Shown here one piece after another: positions 46,901 through 59,236 of a DNA stretch of 64,000 nt. A program made the position numbers and the translations under genes. Position 1 is the stretch's first letter. Every line of letters begins with the position of its first letter. Source of the DNA: Clonostachys chloroleuca (Eukaryota > Ascomycota > Sordariomycetes > Hypocreales > Bionectriaceae); NCBI GenBank assembly GCA_037952775.1, contig JBANAY010000001.1, forward strand, positions 3,100,001-3,164,000. Direction: 5' to 3'. The notes beneath the pieces were generated by a model that saw nothing but the letters and a program-made list of their open reading frames with translations, had not been told where the DNA came from and made no database searches.

Positions 46901-49900
46901 AAACCCATGAGAGGACAATGCGCTCCTCGCTCTGACGTCCCCCATAGTTTTCAGGACACCTAGACAGCGCTTAGGAGCCGTATCATGATTCAGTATTCGC
47001 CTACAGCTCGGTTCTGATATCAGAATTCCGGTGTGTGAGCGTTGGGTCAGACCCTCTACCCTGCCGTGTAAGTGAGCGTGCTCCTTCGTTCTGATCCCAA
47101 TCCAAGCCCACAAGCACGATCTCCATGTGGCATTATGGATAAGGCGTCGTACCCTGAAGATCACAGCCAGTTAAAGGCCATGTGAGCTTTTCCCGCTAGC
47201 CGACCGACTGAATCGTGGCTGTCAAACAATGGGCCTTGGGAGAAGTCATCTTCCTGGTACCATTGTCGTTAGTTGAGCCTATATCATCATCCCCCCTACC
47301 AGGCCAACAGTTTGCGCGACCAACTTCCCGGTGCAGAGAACAGCATAATCCCGTTCTGGTCCATCCTCGGCAGTAAACACAGATTTAGATAAACCCTGGA
47401 GCTGTACAACAATACTTTGGGCTAAGTATTCGAGAGCTAATTAGCCCAGTATCACACGGAGGGTCAAAACCCTTGCCTTCACCAGCCGTATGGGAACACC
47501 GGGGCGCTTTCCGGGCAGAGCCACTAGGGCATGGAATACCCGTCGTCCCGATCCTCTGGTACCTCAAGAAGCTGGTGAGGAGCTGCTTGGAGCCTCTCGT
47601 TACCGAGCCAGCCACCTCGGTCAGCGGACTTGAGCGAGCGCAGGCCCGGGGAAGCCAGCCGTCAGGAAAGGCAACATGCGTCAAGGCTGTCGGTATGTAT
47701 ATATGGGTACGTCAGCTCACGGTCGGTCAGATCCAGCCTGTCAGTTGCAGGCAAGGTTTACCCAGTCGCCTTTTTTCCCTGGGTCAGCGAGATTATCTCG
47801 CCTGTTCGTGTTTCACACATGGTTGGCAATTTCATTTCGAGATGGGCGGATGTCGCCTAATAGGTGCAGGAACGACCACAGAGGGCTCTCGCCTTCCCAC
47901 GGCCGATCTCGTCACACATATCCATTGACCTGAACCATGGGATCCGGGTGGGGTGCAGCAGGTGAAAAATACATCTGATCTTGGAAACACGTCGGGGCGG
48001 CACAACCTAGCTCGTCGGTGTTACCATAGGGTTACGTCAAAACACGATTAGTAGAGGCAGAGATGGGCCGAAGATGGTAAACAAGCATACGTCCAACACG
48101 TGGACTGCTGCCTAGCACATTCTGGGTAGGGGCGTTGGCAAGCCCTGACATGATGACATCCGCTGATCGCCCATCTAGAGTAGGTAGGTCGGTAATCCAG
48201 GATGTCAAACCATGCTGATGCAATTGGGCAGCAAAGGTGACATTCTGATGAGCGTTTTGCGAGCGCACCCAAAACGCCTAAAGGCAGAGAGCGCGCCGAG
48301 ATGCACGGTGTTTCGCCTGAGAATGGGCGTCATAGCACCGATCGCCGGTGTATCTAGGCAAGATTGCCTCGCACATCTACGAATGTTGAATCCGTTCATT
48401 TGATCGCGGAGCTCGGGAACGGGGAGCGCGATGATTTTTCCCCTGCCTCGTCGCGGGCGGCTTTCGTAACTGTGGCCCGCCGTGTGTCAGCAACTTCTAT
48501 TTTTTGGTCAGGGAAAGGGGGAGGGGTGTCCGGAGGAGGCAGATGGAAGGGCCCGCACACAGTGCAAATGCAGGTACTCCAGCGACCTTTGGTAGAACAG
48601 TTCTGGAAATCGGTAGGGTGCCCACACATCATCCCCGTATCAGCAGGGGCCAGCCAGGAAACAGCGCGATAATCAATGGCCAGTTGTCTGACTCGTACTC
48701 GTAGCAGATGAGGCCTGGAACATCATTCCGTTGACGATTTGCTTATCCGTATACGTGTTGCTTAATCCTCCTGGTCAGCGCATCCTGTTTTGGGCCGCCG
48801 TAGGAAGCAAGCCAGCGGCCCATCTGCGGCGATCAGATCCAACCACCGGGGTTTGGGTGTTATTCGACTTGAGGCTGACCACGTGCGGCTGCTGCTAACA
48901 ATAGGCCAAAGCATAATGGATGGATGCAGCGGAATGAAATGGTGTCCATGCAAATGTGCCTCCCAACGAAATGCATGCTGACTAACGCCGCAGCAGAGGG
49001 GTGCAGCTTAGAGTACGTCAGTGGGTCCCGCACATGTGGCCTCACGGCTGTACCTGCATTAGCTTCCATCTGCGATTAACAGTCCCGTCCCAGCAAGTGG
49101 ACGTGGAAGGGGAATAGAAGCCAAAGTACGAGTACGAAGAATTACCATGTTCGGGCCATGGCAATTGAGCCATAGCTGGATTGGATATACCTCCCCAGCA
49201 AAGCCTTGATACATAGATTCGGTCCTCTGCCCCTGGCCATTGGCCCAGCCTGCTAGTTTTTCCTCTACCACTCCCCGGAATTGCGCCCCAGCGTATCATT
49301 TGCCTTCCCAACGATCCGGACACCAGCCTTGACCCTACGCGATGGCTTGTGTTTCCATTCCCACGGAGCCTCCATCATGCTATACCGATGATATTACGCG
49401 AGGAGAAGCGCATTGACGAGCCGGTCCCACAAGCAACCAAGTCAAAAACGTGGCCTCGCTTCTGCCCGGATCCATGCTATCAACGGATATAGAAGTAGGA
49501 CGCGAAAATCTCTTTCCACGACGCCCGCTACTGCTTATGCGTGTATCGAACTGGGCTGCGAGATGGGGGAAGAAAATGGCATTCCTAGGGTTCCATTGAC
49601 GTTGCATGAAGTTTGCAACAGACTACCCAGATGTATGGTTTGTCGGGGTTTCAGCTCGGTATCCAACTGTAACACGGGGAAGAGATGCAAGTCTCATTAA
49701 GTCGATGCTCTCTATCTCTCCCTCTTCTCTTCTCCCATGCGCCACCTATTTCCTTTCTGTTTGAGGAATACAAGTCTGGAACGTACACGAGGCAAGTAAC
49801 AGGATGAACCAATATCCAGAGAATGCCTGGTTGCCTTTCTCCTCCCTAGGTCCCTACATTCGACTGGGGCGAAATATACTCGCTTGTCAAATGCCACGCT

Positions 49901-51293
49901 TCACATCGACCACTCCGGCGGTAGCGACGGTAGGCTCCGTCTCCCAGCCACAGACGGCCCACGGGGAGGGGCGCTTCTCATCAGGGTCTGCCCCGGCTCC
50001 AGCCTCCATGTCTAACCGCACAAGCGATCCCATATCCTCTGAGCTGGGTCTAGGGCTTGCCTCGTTTTTCGTCCGGTGCAAATGGGTAAGTGGGTACGAG
50101 AGAGCACTTCTGTACCTGCCCCCTCTCCCCTACGACTTTGTGGGGCGGGGGAACCTTCGCCGGTGTTCCGGAGCGGACCTAAACCGGAAAGTGGCCCTAC
50201 TTGCGCCGGCGGTACAGCTTCCGCCGCACTACACGTTAAATTATACAGCATGTTGGCCAGGCGCTGGGGTGTCACTGGCGGTTCTTTTTTAGTAACCAGA
50301 ACGCCTACCGATGAATCCATGCCCCGGGGACATGGCAGCAGAGGGCCCTTTTTTCTTTCTCTTCCCAAACTAGCGTGCACGTCGCAATTTCTCACGCCTG
50401 AGCCAACAGAACTTTCTGCTTGCCCCGGACACGAGGCATCCTAATCCAGGCAATGTAATGTTCTAGAAGGCGTGATCTGCGGAATACCACGTCCCATGTC
50501 AGTACACGCTGTTTTAAGTCCGACTGGCATATGCTCATACGCTATGATGCCCGCTTCATACTGCCGATGTTGGTGTCACCCATGATGAGGCTGATTATGA
50601 AGTACTCGCGCAATGCTACCTTGGCCCGTCACAACACATGCCGTATTCCTGGCAAGACGTTAAGATCTTCGGCCAATGCTTGCAGAATTATCGAAGCGTG
50701 GTGGGTTTCTGAATGGTTGCATCCCAGCAACGCAACATTGATTGAGTCGTCTCAACCCCTTGAGGCATATTGGTTTGTGGCAGCCAGATGTGTTTGGGAA
50801 GTAGAACTAACCGTTTTTCGCTGGTTTTTTGTGATCTCGGTATGTTTTTGTCCGGCCTCGGTTACATGTGCCTGTGCTTGTCCGTCTTATCACATCTTGT
50901 CGGAACCGGACAATTTAGTAATTCAAGGACAGTATATCCGGGAGATTTTGCGTCTAATGTGCCTATTATCAAGAGACCCCTTACATTGACCCAATTGAGT
51001 AAACCGGGAAGAGAATCCAACATGAATCATCTTAGAGAGGCTGTGCTATATTATATCGAGCAATCACGAATTCATATGCAACTCACCTCATGAGGTTGAG
51101 GTTTCCCGATGTGGTATAGGGTAGGCGGTGCCACGCGAAGCGCTCCCCCACACAGCATTTCTCCACCCCGTCAGCTCGCTGACGCACCACACATGAGCGA
51201 TCCCGCTTGGCTTCAAGGCAGACACTCAGCTACAACCCCAGCCCTCACCGATACACGAGTTTACCTTGCCAGAAGGAAGACACCGCGAAAAAG
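43965..51293. other. Gene-poor region, right part
   Basis: About 7.3 kb. 44.0-45.1 kb looks like the leader of a minus-strand transcript. From 45.2 kb to 51.2 kb many short frames exist on both strands, but none shows family motifs, splice-linked continuity or a coherent codon pattern. No tRNA, rRNA, transposase, reverse transcriptase or long repeat was recognised by eye. Confidence 0.45.
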
Positions 51294-52042
51294 ATGTCAA
51301 TTATCCAGCAACACACCAGCGCCACGCTGAGCGACGCATGGCGCACGATCGACATCGACGCCCTCACCGAGGAGTCCAGCGTCAACTTCGACACCTCGAC
51401 CCTCCGCCCCCCGCAACCAGAGATCACCGAGGCGGAGGTGCGGCAGCTTGCGGGTCAGGTTAGGCAGCTTCTCCGCGGAGGCGATACCGAGGGCGCCCTG
51501 AGGGGGTGCTTGGACACACCGGTCTACAACGGAACTGATGGTGCAAAGGTATGGCCAACGGGGCGGTTTGATGACGTCGGTTAGTGGTGAAGAACAGGTC
51601 CAGCTGACATGAATTGGGCGATTTGAAGGATGCGCATCTGCAAACTATACTCGAGGTTCTGCAGTCGATCAAGGCGAGCGAGATGAGCCCTTTGCTCAAG
51701 AGCATCTACGGTTCCGAGGGCGGAAGCGAGGCACTCGATGTGCTCGTCAAGTATATGTGGGTGTTTCCTCTTTCCCTTCTCCCATCTGCGGAAGAAATGG
51801 ACAACGGTATCTGACTTTATCCCGTAATGCACAGTTACAAGGGAATGGGAGGAGGAGCCAACGGAGCTAGCAAGGTTACTCCTCAGTCGACTGGTGGATT
51901 CAGCCAGTTTGCCTCACGACCAGGAACCACCGAGCCCGCTGCTGCGGCGATGAGTGTTTTGCTGAGCTGGCACGAGAAGGTCGTGGAGGTTGCTGGTCTG
52001 GGCTGCATTACCCGCACAATGACGGATTGGAGGAGAGTGTAA
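51294..52042 (+). CDS. arc16: Arp2/3 complex subunit 5 (ARPC5/Arc16)
   Basis: Smallest-class Arp2/3 subunit, needed for branched actin nucleation at endocytic patches. Exons 51294-51548, 51629-51756 and 51835-52042 give 196 residues. The N-terminal SDAWRTIDIDALTEES, the helix KASEMSPLLKSIYGSEG, LDVLVKYIYKGMG across the last splice and the final LSWHEKVVEVAGLGCITRTMTDWRRV are diagnostic. The start ATG at 51294 is directly upstream of the conserved region. Confidence 0.94.
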
Positions 52043-52208
52043 TCGGTGTTGGTGGCTGGTACACAGATGATAGATGGACGAAACGGGGTACACATAGGTC
52101 TCTAAATGCACGCTGCTTTGATTTTTTATTACATGAGGGGCGATGCCATTATATACTGGAGCGCCCGAGATAGATCCTTTCCGGAATATCGAAAACCGAG
52201 AGTATTAT

Positions 52209-53350
52209 CTACTTTTGTTCCAAGATGTCCTTGAGGTTGATATCACCACTGCCTCTGGCCAGAGGCTTGATTTGGTTCGCGCTCTCGCGCCACCCGATCA
52301 TATATATGATTCTGAATGTAGCAGGAATAGAACCATCGGGGTTTCCGTGCAGCTCTCGGTAAATGCCCTCACTGGCAAGGAGAACGTCCCTGCTGATTGG
52401 GCCCATCTCTCGTCCCAGAATGGCGTTCCCTTCGCCCATGGCCTGAAGATCCTGCATCAATGCAAAGGAATCAGGGTAATCAACTATGATATCGTCGATG
52501 TCCACCGTCAACATCTTGAAACCGGCCTTCTGGAGCAAGCCCCCGACGTCTTTGACGTCTGCTAATGGAGACACATGTGGTGAGATGCCGCCCCGCCTCT
52601 CCTGCTCGGCGAGCTGCAGAGATGTTCGAAGCTCGAACAATGTGTCGCCTCCCAGCATAGCGCCAATAAAGGGGCAATCTTCTTTGAGAATACTGTTGAT
52701 TTGAGTCAATACACCTGGGAGGTCATTGATCCAGTGGAGACTCAGAGAACTCATGACGAGGTCGAAGGAATTAGGCTCGAAAGGGAGTGATTCCTCATCA
52801 TCCAGAACCTGACGAATAATGTTGATCTGCTTGTTGAAGTCGTGGTCCGCATCGCGGTACAGGAGGCCTTCCGAAGAATCGGCGGCAACGAGCTCAGAGA
52901 TGCGAGTGACCAGAGGTGGGGAGGCAGGCAGGTCAGGATCGGGGTCGGGGTTCTCTCGCACCAAAGCTCTTGCTATATTGCAGGAATTGGCACCTAGATC
53001 AAGAACTTTCGGGAAGTGGCGCTTGATATCCTGGCGAGTCAATCTGTTAGTGAGCTTCTTTACGGCGACAGCTCGCCTCTGTGGTGGGGGTTTGGACTAC
53101 GAACCAGCAGTCGCTCTGTGAGCCGCGACGCAACCTCGTCCTTCAAATAATCCGCCACGCGGCTTTCCTCTGGGTTCAAAGCTGTGCGCTCCTTCTGGAG
53201 CCATTTAGTGCGCCGGTTGAAGACTTGGAAGCGAGGTGCACCGCCAGACTGAACCGCAAACGCCCTTCGATTAAAGGTTGAGATGGGAAGCTGGCGCGAG
53301 CTGGACAAGCACCGGCCTGCCGGAAATAGAGATCGCGCGCATCCTGACAT
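52209..53350 (-). CDS. SAM-dependent methyltransferase-like complex I assembly factor (NDUFAF5-like)
   Basis: Mitochondrial protein of the class I methyltransferase fold. The human counterpart hydroxylates an Arg of the complex I subunit NDUFS7 early in assembly. Exons 53350-53105 and 53030-52209 give 355 residues. An Arg/Ser-rich N-terminus resembles a presequence, followed by QVFNRRTKWLQKERTA, a family hallmark. The SAM-binding motif is KVLDLGANSCNIAR. FDLVMSSLSLHWINDLPGVL and GAMLGGDTLFELRTSLQLAE are further NDUFAF5 motifs. Its stop lies about 170 bases from the end of the converging ARPC5 gene. Confidence 0.92.
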
Positions 53351-54563
53351 TACATGCTACTCCAATCTAGACTGGATTGGAGGGGTGGAGGGGTGGTTGC
53401 ATGTAATTTCGTATGACTTCGAAGCAGGCGGCCGTTTTAATGCAGATTGGAAATATTGTGATGAGGTATCGAGAAAGTCTGGTTGGAGGTTGACGGCATC
53501 GGCCCCACTAGCCACCGCCAAAAGCAAAGTGACTTAGATCTTACATCAACGGCCAGCTTATAATGCGAACCCGTTAAGTTTAGACTGTCAATGTGATAAA
53601 GAGCCGGTTGAGGTGCTGTGGATAAGGCATCTATGTTATAGCCGCAGACTGTAGGCCTCCTGCATGATTCTTCTTGTCCTCTGCATCTGTCGGGATTCAA
53701 TGTTGACGCATACCATTTGCGGCACCCTGATACATGCCTGGGCCTAGAACTTTGGTCCGCATTGTCTGTCCTGTGCGAACGGCATGCGACTCTGGGGTAG
53801 CACTTGTTGATATTAGGTAGTAAGCTACAAGCCTCCCATTACCGCAAGTGTGAATACCAGAACCCAATACCGTAAGGCAATCTTCAGCAAACCGGCGCTG
53901 CAGGGTATCCCGAGCTGGAATGGACACAGCTTCTGGTGGTCAATAGCTAAAGAACGGCGACGGGAAGATGGTGGACCGATTGGTCGTGACTGGCGTCGTG
54001 CTGGATTAGGACTTGGCCCGTGCAGCGTTCCTACTGGACCATTTATGTGCTCTGGGGCCACTCCTTTAGCATCTTCAGTGAGTGGTGGGACGAACTCCCG
54101 ACTGCCATAATCTCCCAATCTCACACCGTTGCAGATACCTTGCCTCAGCTGTACACGACTCGGCATCTGCTGCATCATCCAACTCCCGGACCTGCTGGTG
54201 TCGCTGCTACGTCCCGATAGGTCCGTCTGCGTCGGCTTGGCCATTTCTTCCGCACTGCCGCCACTTCCTTGACTGACGCTCCGCCGAACCAGCGAACCCC
54301 TCGATTTACAATCCTCCCTATCGATTCGAACGGACAGCGCCAAGCTTGGGGGCCTCCATTCAATGCCGGCCGCTTAAGTTAAATCGGCCCCTTGCTCCTG
54401 AGTATGAGAGTTCCGCCATAGGTCTATACTGTTTGGAGTTTGTGTGTCTCGTCCTCGACTTGCCCTGCTTTGAGCTCTGTTGGCCTACCGTCACCTGCGC
54501 CGAGCTTCCCAAACCGCCATTCTTTTCGAATTCAGCCTCAAGGGCTAGCAAGCACCTTGCAAC
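53351..54563. other. Bidirectional promoter, NDUFAF5-like / AP-2 alpha
   Basis: About 1.2 kb between divergent genes. A 172-codon minus frame at 53825-54343 opens only from a non-ATG codon and has no family motif. No gene is supported. Confidence 0.5.
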
Positions 54564-57559
54564 ATGTCTACTCCAGGATCCGGCTTCCTCGGCCGGTCGA
54601 GCAATAGCAATGCCAACATGCGAGGGCTCGTCCAGTTCATCGCCGATTTGCGGAATGCGCGCGCCCGCGAGCTCGAGGAAAAGCGAATCAACAAGGAGCT
54701 GGCGAATATCCGACAAAAGTTCAAAGAGGCCAACCTCAGCGGATATCACAAGAAGAAATACGTTTGCAAGCTGCTGTACATTTATATCATGGGCTGGGAT
54801 GTTGACTTTGGCCATCTCGAGGCTGTCAACCTCATCTCTGCTACCAAATACTCCGAGAAACAAATTGGGTATCTTGCGATGACATTGTTTCTCCATGAAA
54901 AGCATGAGCTGTTGCATCTGGTCGTCAATAGTATCCGGAAAGATCTATTGGACCACAATGAGCTGTTCAACTGTCTAGCCTTGCATGCCATCGCCAACGT
55001 TGGTAGTCGTGAGATGGGAGAGGCCCTGAACAGCGAGGTGCATCGGCTCTTGATCTCCCCGACTTCCAAGTCATTCGTGAAAAAGAAGTCAGCTCTGACG
55101 CTGTTGCGGTTGTACCGGAAGCACCCGGATATCGTATCCCCTCAATGGGCTGAACGAATTATCCACTTGATGGACGATACTGATGTTGGTGTCGCACTCT
55201 CAGTCACATCTCTGGTCATGGCGTTGGCCCAAGACAACCTAGAGCTCTACAAAGGAGCTTATGCCAAGGCGGCGGCGAGGCTCAAGCGCATCATCATCGA
55301 CGGGGAGTATACCACCGACTATCTTTATTACAAGGTTCCATGCCCTTGGCTTCAAGTAAAGTTGCTTCGACTTCTCCAATACTTCCCTCCTTCCGGTATG
55401 TTGACACTATTATGTGAGCTGAAGCGTCTGAATGGCTAACCCCGACGTTCGTTAGAGGACACACATGTGAGAGATATGATGAGAGAGGTGCTGCAAAAAA
55501 TTCTCAACCTCGCTATGGAGCCCAACAAGAATGTACAACAAAATAATGCGCAGAATGCGGTTTTGTTCGAGGCCATCGATCTCATCATTCATCTTGATAC
55601 AGAACATGGATTGATGAAGCAGATTTCTTCTCGCCTGGGACGCTTCATCCAAAGTAGGGAGACCAACGTGAGGTACTTGGGCTTGGAGGCCATGACCCAT
55701 CTTGCCGCGCGGGCGGAGACTTTGCAGCCCATCAAGCAACACCAGGAAATCATTCTCAGCTCCCTCAAGGACCGAGATATCAGTGTTCGCAGAAAGGGTC
55801 TCGACCTGCTTTACAGCATGTGTGACACAGACAATGCTCAGATTATTGTGGCCGAGCTTCTTCATTACCTCCAGAATGCCGACTTTGCCATCAGAGAGGA
55901 AATGGTTCTGAAGATTGCCATCTTGACGGAGAAATATGCCACCGATGTTCAGTGGTATGTCGACATCTCTCTCCGACTGATCGCCATGGCTGGAGACCAC
56001 GTTAGCGATGAGGTCTGGCAGCGAGTGATACAGATCGTGACCAACAACGAGGAACTTCAAGTCTATGCGGCGCAGAACATCCTTCAGTATGTGAGGTCAG
56101 ATCACTGCCACGAGACTCTGGTCAAGATTGGTGCCTACCTCCTTGGCGAGTTCGGTCATCTGATCGCAGACCAGCCCAAATGCAGCCCCATCGAGCAGTT
56201 CATCGCACTGCAGTCAAAGGTTGCACCATCTTCATCCAGCACTCGCTCCATGATCCTGTCATGCTTTATTAAATTTGTCAATTTATTCCCTGAAATCAAG
56301 CCTCAGCTTGTGAACCAATTCGACATCTACAGCCATACTCTGGACTCAGAGATGCAGCAGCGAGCTTGCGAATATTATGCCCTTGCCACCCGGTCTACCG
56401 ATGATCTTCTCAGGACTGTGTGCGACGAAATGCCACCATTCCCTGAGAGACAGTCTGCCCTCTTATCCCGACTCCACCGAAAGCATGCCAACACCAGTGA
56501 TCGGAGGACTTGGGTTGTAGGAGGCAAGGATGCAAATGCCGATAACACTGAATTAGGAATGGCCACACCACGTCTTAAGCGGACGTTTAGTTCCAACGCC
56601 TCCACGAACGGTGCTGGAAATGGTCAGTTGGGCAACGGTGTATCGCTCGCTGGCCTGGACATGACTTCCCCTGTAACTCCTAGAACTCCTAATCTTGCCA
56701 GTGCGGCGCACTTGTCCCCTGGATGGGAGAAGGGCTATAACAGATTGATTCTGAAAGGCGAGGGAGTTTTGTATGAAGATGGCCAGATTCAAGTTGGTAT
56801 CCGATCCGAATACCGTGGCCAGATGGCATGCATCATTGCCTACTTCAGCAATAAAGCCCCTACAGCTTTGGGCTCGTTTACCACTACCTTGGATTTGGAT
56901 GAATCCGAAAAGGGCAAGTTGACATGGGATACCAAGACACTCCCTGAGAGCAACGTTCTTCCAGGATCACAAACGCAACAAGTCATCATGTTTGAAGCCA
57001 AGACGATATTTGAGAAGAGCCCAACGGTGAGGATCAGCTATCTTGCTGGTGCTCTGCAGGCTGTCACACTCAAGCTTCCTGTTGCCATCCATAAGTTTAT
57101 GGACCCTGCCGATCTTACCGCAGAAGACTTCTTCAAGAGATGGAAGCAGATCGGGGGTGCTCCACGCGAGGCGCAAGACATTTTTGGCCTTTCGGGCGGG
57201 GGAAGTCACCGAGAGATAACACCCGATTTCGTGACCAAAACAGTCAGTGGCTTCAGATGGCGGGTGTTGGACATGGTTGATCCCAACCCCAAGAATATTG
57301 TCGGTGCTGGCGTGCTTCATACGGCCGAAGGAGGCAAGTTTGGTTGTTTGATGAGGCTTGAGCCAAACTATTCTAGTCAGGTAAGCAGACCCCATCTCGG
57401 GCTGTTTGTTGTCGATGCGATTTTCTAACAGTTGTGCCCTCTTAGATGATTCGTTTGACGGTCCGCGCCACAGACGATACAGTTGCACCCATTCTTCTGA
57501 AAATGATCAAGGACCGACTGTCTAGAGGAATTATCAACATCCACGATGGTGGCCAATGA
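54564..57559 (+). CDS. apl3: AP-2 adaptor complex alpha subunit
   Basis: Large subunit of the clathrin adaptor AP-2 at the plasma membrane. Exons 54564-55395, 55456-57380 and 57446-57559 give 956 residues, the normal size. MRGLVQFIADLRNARARELEEKRINKELANIR and GYHKKKYVCKLLYIYIMGWD, followed by DFGHLEAVNLIS, are alpha-specific and separate it from AP-1 gamma. HEAT-like helices fill the trunk. A Ser/Asn/Gly-rich hinge (about residues 630-710) is followed by the appendage domain with its EDFFKRWKQIGG platform. The hinge is short compared with animal alpha adaptins. Confidence 0.95.
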
Positions 57560-57946
57560 TGAAGGGCGATACCGTAAAATCTTTGAGCGTCGGAAATCTA
57601 GCCAACAGTAATTCTCTTTACAGAGTGTATATAACTCATTCTGATGATGGCATGAGGTTAATTTTGGGGGCGTTCACTCTGAAAGCATGACAGCGTTAAA
57701 AACTGCTAACATTTTGACTACAAGCTACATTGTTGGGAAGGTATTTAAAATGTTTCTAGTATATGTAGGATGAAATGAGATGTTCCTTGGCGTGATCTGT
57801 GAAATTACGTTTGCTTAACCTAACGTCTGGTTTGCTCTCTCACATGAACGTATTTGCAACAAGTGACGTTTTTGGAAAGGATTTTTGTCTCATTGTGATA
57901 TTAACAATGGAGATTTCTGATTCTTATCTTTGTTGACTGCTGCATT
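57560..57946. other. Convergent 3' ends of AP-2 alpha and PLPBP genes
   Basis: About 390 AT-rich bases between converging genes, probably only 3' UTRs. Confidence 0.5.
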
Positions 57947-58926
57947 TTAAACCTTGATCTTTGCGTCGGCCTTTGCCGGCCGTTCGCCAAAGATGGTGCT
58001 CCCAACCCTCACCTCGCTGCTGCCCAGGTTGATTGCTCCCTCAAAGTCCTCGCTCATGCCCATGCTTAGTTCCAGCTTGCCCTCATTCAGCCCTAGCTCC
58101 TTGGCAACGAGCTGTCGCTGGTCCCGGAGCGTGAGGAAGTCCTCGTTCTCCGTCTCCGCCGTGGTGGCCTTGCTCCTCGCAATGGCGCCAATGGTCATCA
58201 AGCCCAGGAGCTCCAGGCTTGGGCAGGTCTCGATGATCTCGCGGCAGAGGGCCACGGTCTCGGAGCCAGGGGCGCACCCGGACTTGGCCTCCTCGCCGGA
58301 GGTGTTCACTTGGACGTGGATGCCAAGCTTGGCGATGGAAGAGTCGGAGCTGATGAGGTTGGTGCGTACTGTGTTTAGAAGCTGCGCCTTCTTCGACGTG
58401 TCGACGCTGGATACGCTGAAGAGATTGGGGATCTTGGCTAGAGTCTTGCAGTGGCCTTTACATGGTTGGGTGGGATCAGTGACTCATTCATTCATTGCCT
58501 CAATTATAAAATAAGGAGGGGGAAATGAGGACGGGTGAAGACGGCCGGACTCACCAGACTGCAGACCACCGATGAAGTGCCACTGGATCGTGCGCGGCAG
58601 CAGCTCGGCTTTCTGTGTGAGCTCTTGGGTGTAGTTCTCGCCGAAGTGTGTTTGAGCTACTGGATCCTGGTGAAGAGCCAGGATATCATTGATGGGTTTC
58701 AGTTTGGAGACAGCGACCAGACGGATCTGGGAAGGAGATGAGGCCATTATTAATAAAAGCCATATACCTTGAGAGAATCCAAGGCTGGGAACTCTGATCA
58801 AGTGCTTGAGGGCGGAGAGCTTACATTTCGGCCATTGGCGACTGCTGCAATGCGGTCTTTGACAAGCCCTATCTGGGAGATGAGAGCTTGTGCTCTGGTC
58901 GGGTCAATCTTCATCTCCTCGCTCAT
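57947..58926 (-). CDS. Pyridoxal phosphate homeostasis protein (YggS/PLPBP family)
   Basis: PLP-binding fold-type III barrel protein without known catalysis that buffers PLP and affects amino-acid metabolism. Exons on the minus strand 58926-58825, 58726-58555 and 58455-57947 give 260 residues. IRLVAVSKLKP contains the PLP-binding Lys. FGENYTQELTQKAELLP, IQWHFIGGLQS, VQVNTSGEEAKSG, LGLMTIGAIA, LSMGMSEDFEGAINLGSSEVRVGSTIFG follow in family order. In FIGGLQS relatives usually have IGxLQ, a minor change. It shares a 310-bp divergent promoter with the next gene. Confidence 0.94.
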
Positions 58927-59236
58927 ATCCACTGTATCAGAAAGAGTATATCTATGTGAGTTGAATAATGCTGGGCTTGAGATTGGCGAGTTGGACTGGC
59001 TTTTGTGAGTGAAGATTGGGTCGGGATATTATCGGCTTGGTCCGGTCACGACTCTCACAGCGGCGTTCCCACCATTTCTTAGTGACCACCTAATTGCCAT
59101 CCTCCGTCACACAGAAAGAGCACGACGCAACTGATTCTCCAGTACCAAGCATTTGCATATTGACAGCGCTCTGCATTTCCTTTGTTCCAGGGGCGCAGTA
59201 GAGCTATTTGCTTGGCGTTTGCATTTCTCGGGCAGG

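Noticed and set aside
49804..50292. 162-codon plus-strand frame in the gene desert
   Set aside because: Composition resembles translated non-coding DNA, with no motif and no splice partner.
50531..50989. 152-codon plus-strand frame in the gene desert
   Set aside because: No recognisable domain and no linked exon; not enough to call a gene.
53825..54343. 172-codon minus-strand frame between NDUFAF5-like and AP-2 alpha genes
   Set aside because: Opens from a non-ATG codon and shows no family pattern; lies in a divergent promoter.
54564..57559. AP-1 gamma adaptin as the identity of the adaptin gene
   Set aside because: The YKKKYVCKLLYIYIMG-type N-terminal pattern and the appendage end fit AP-2 alpha better than gamma.
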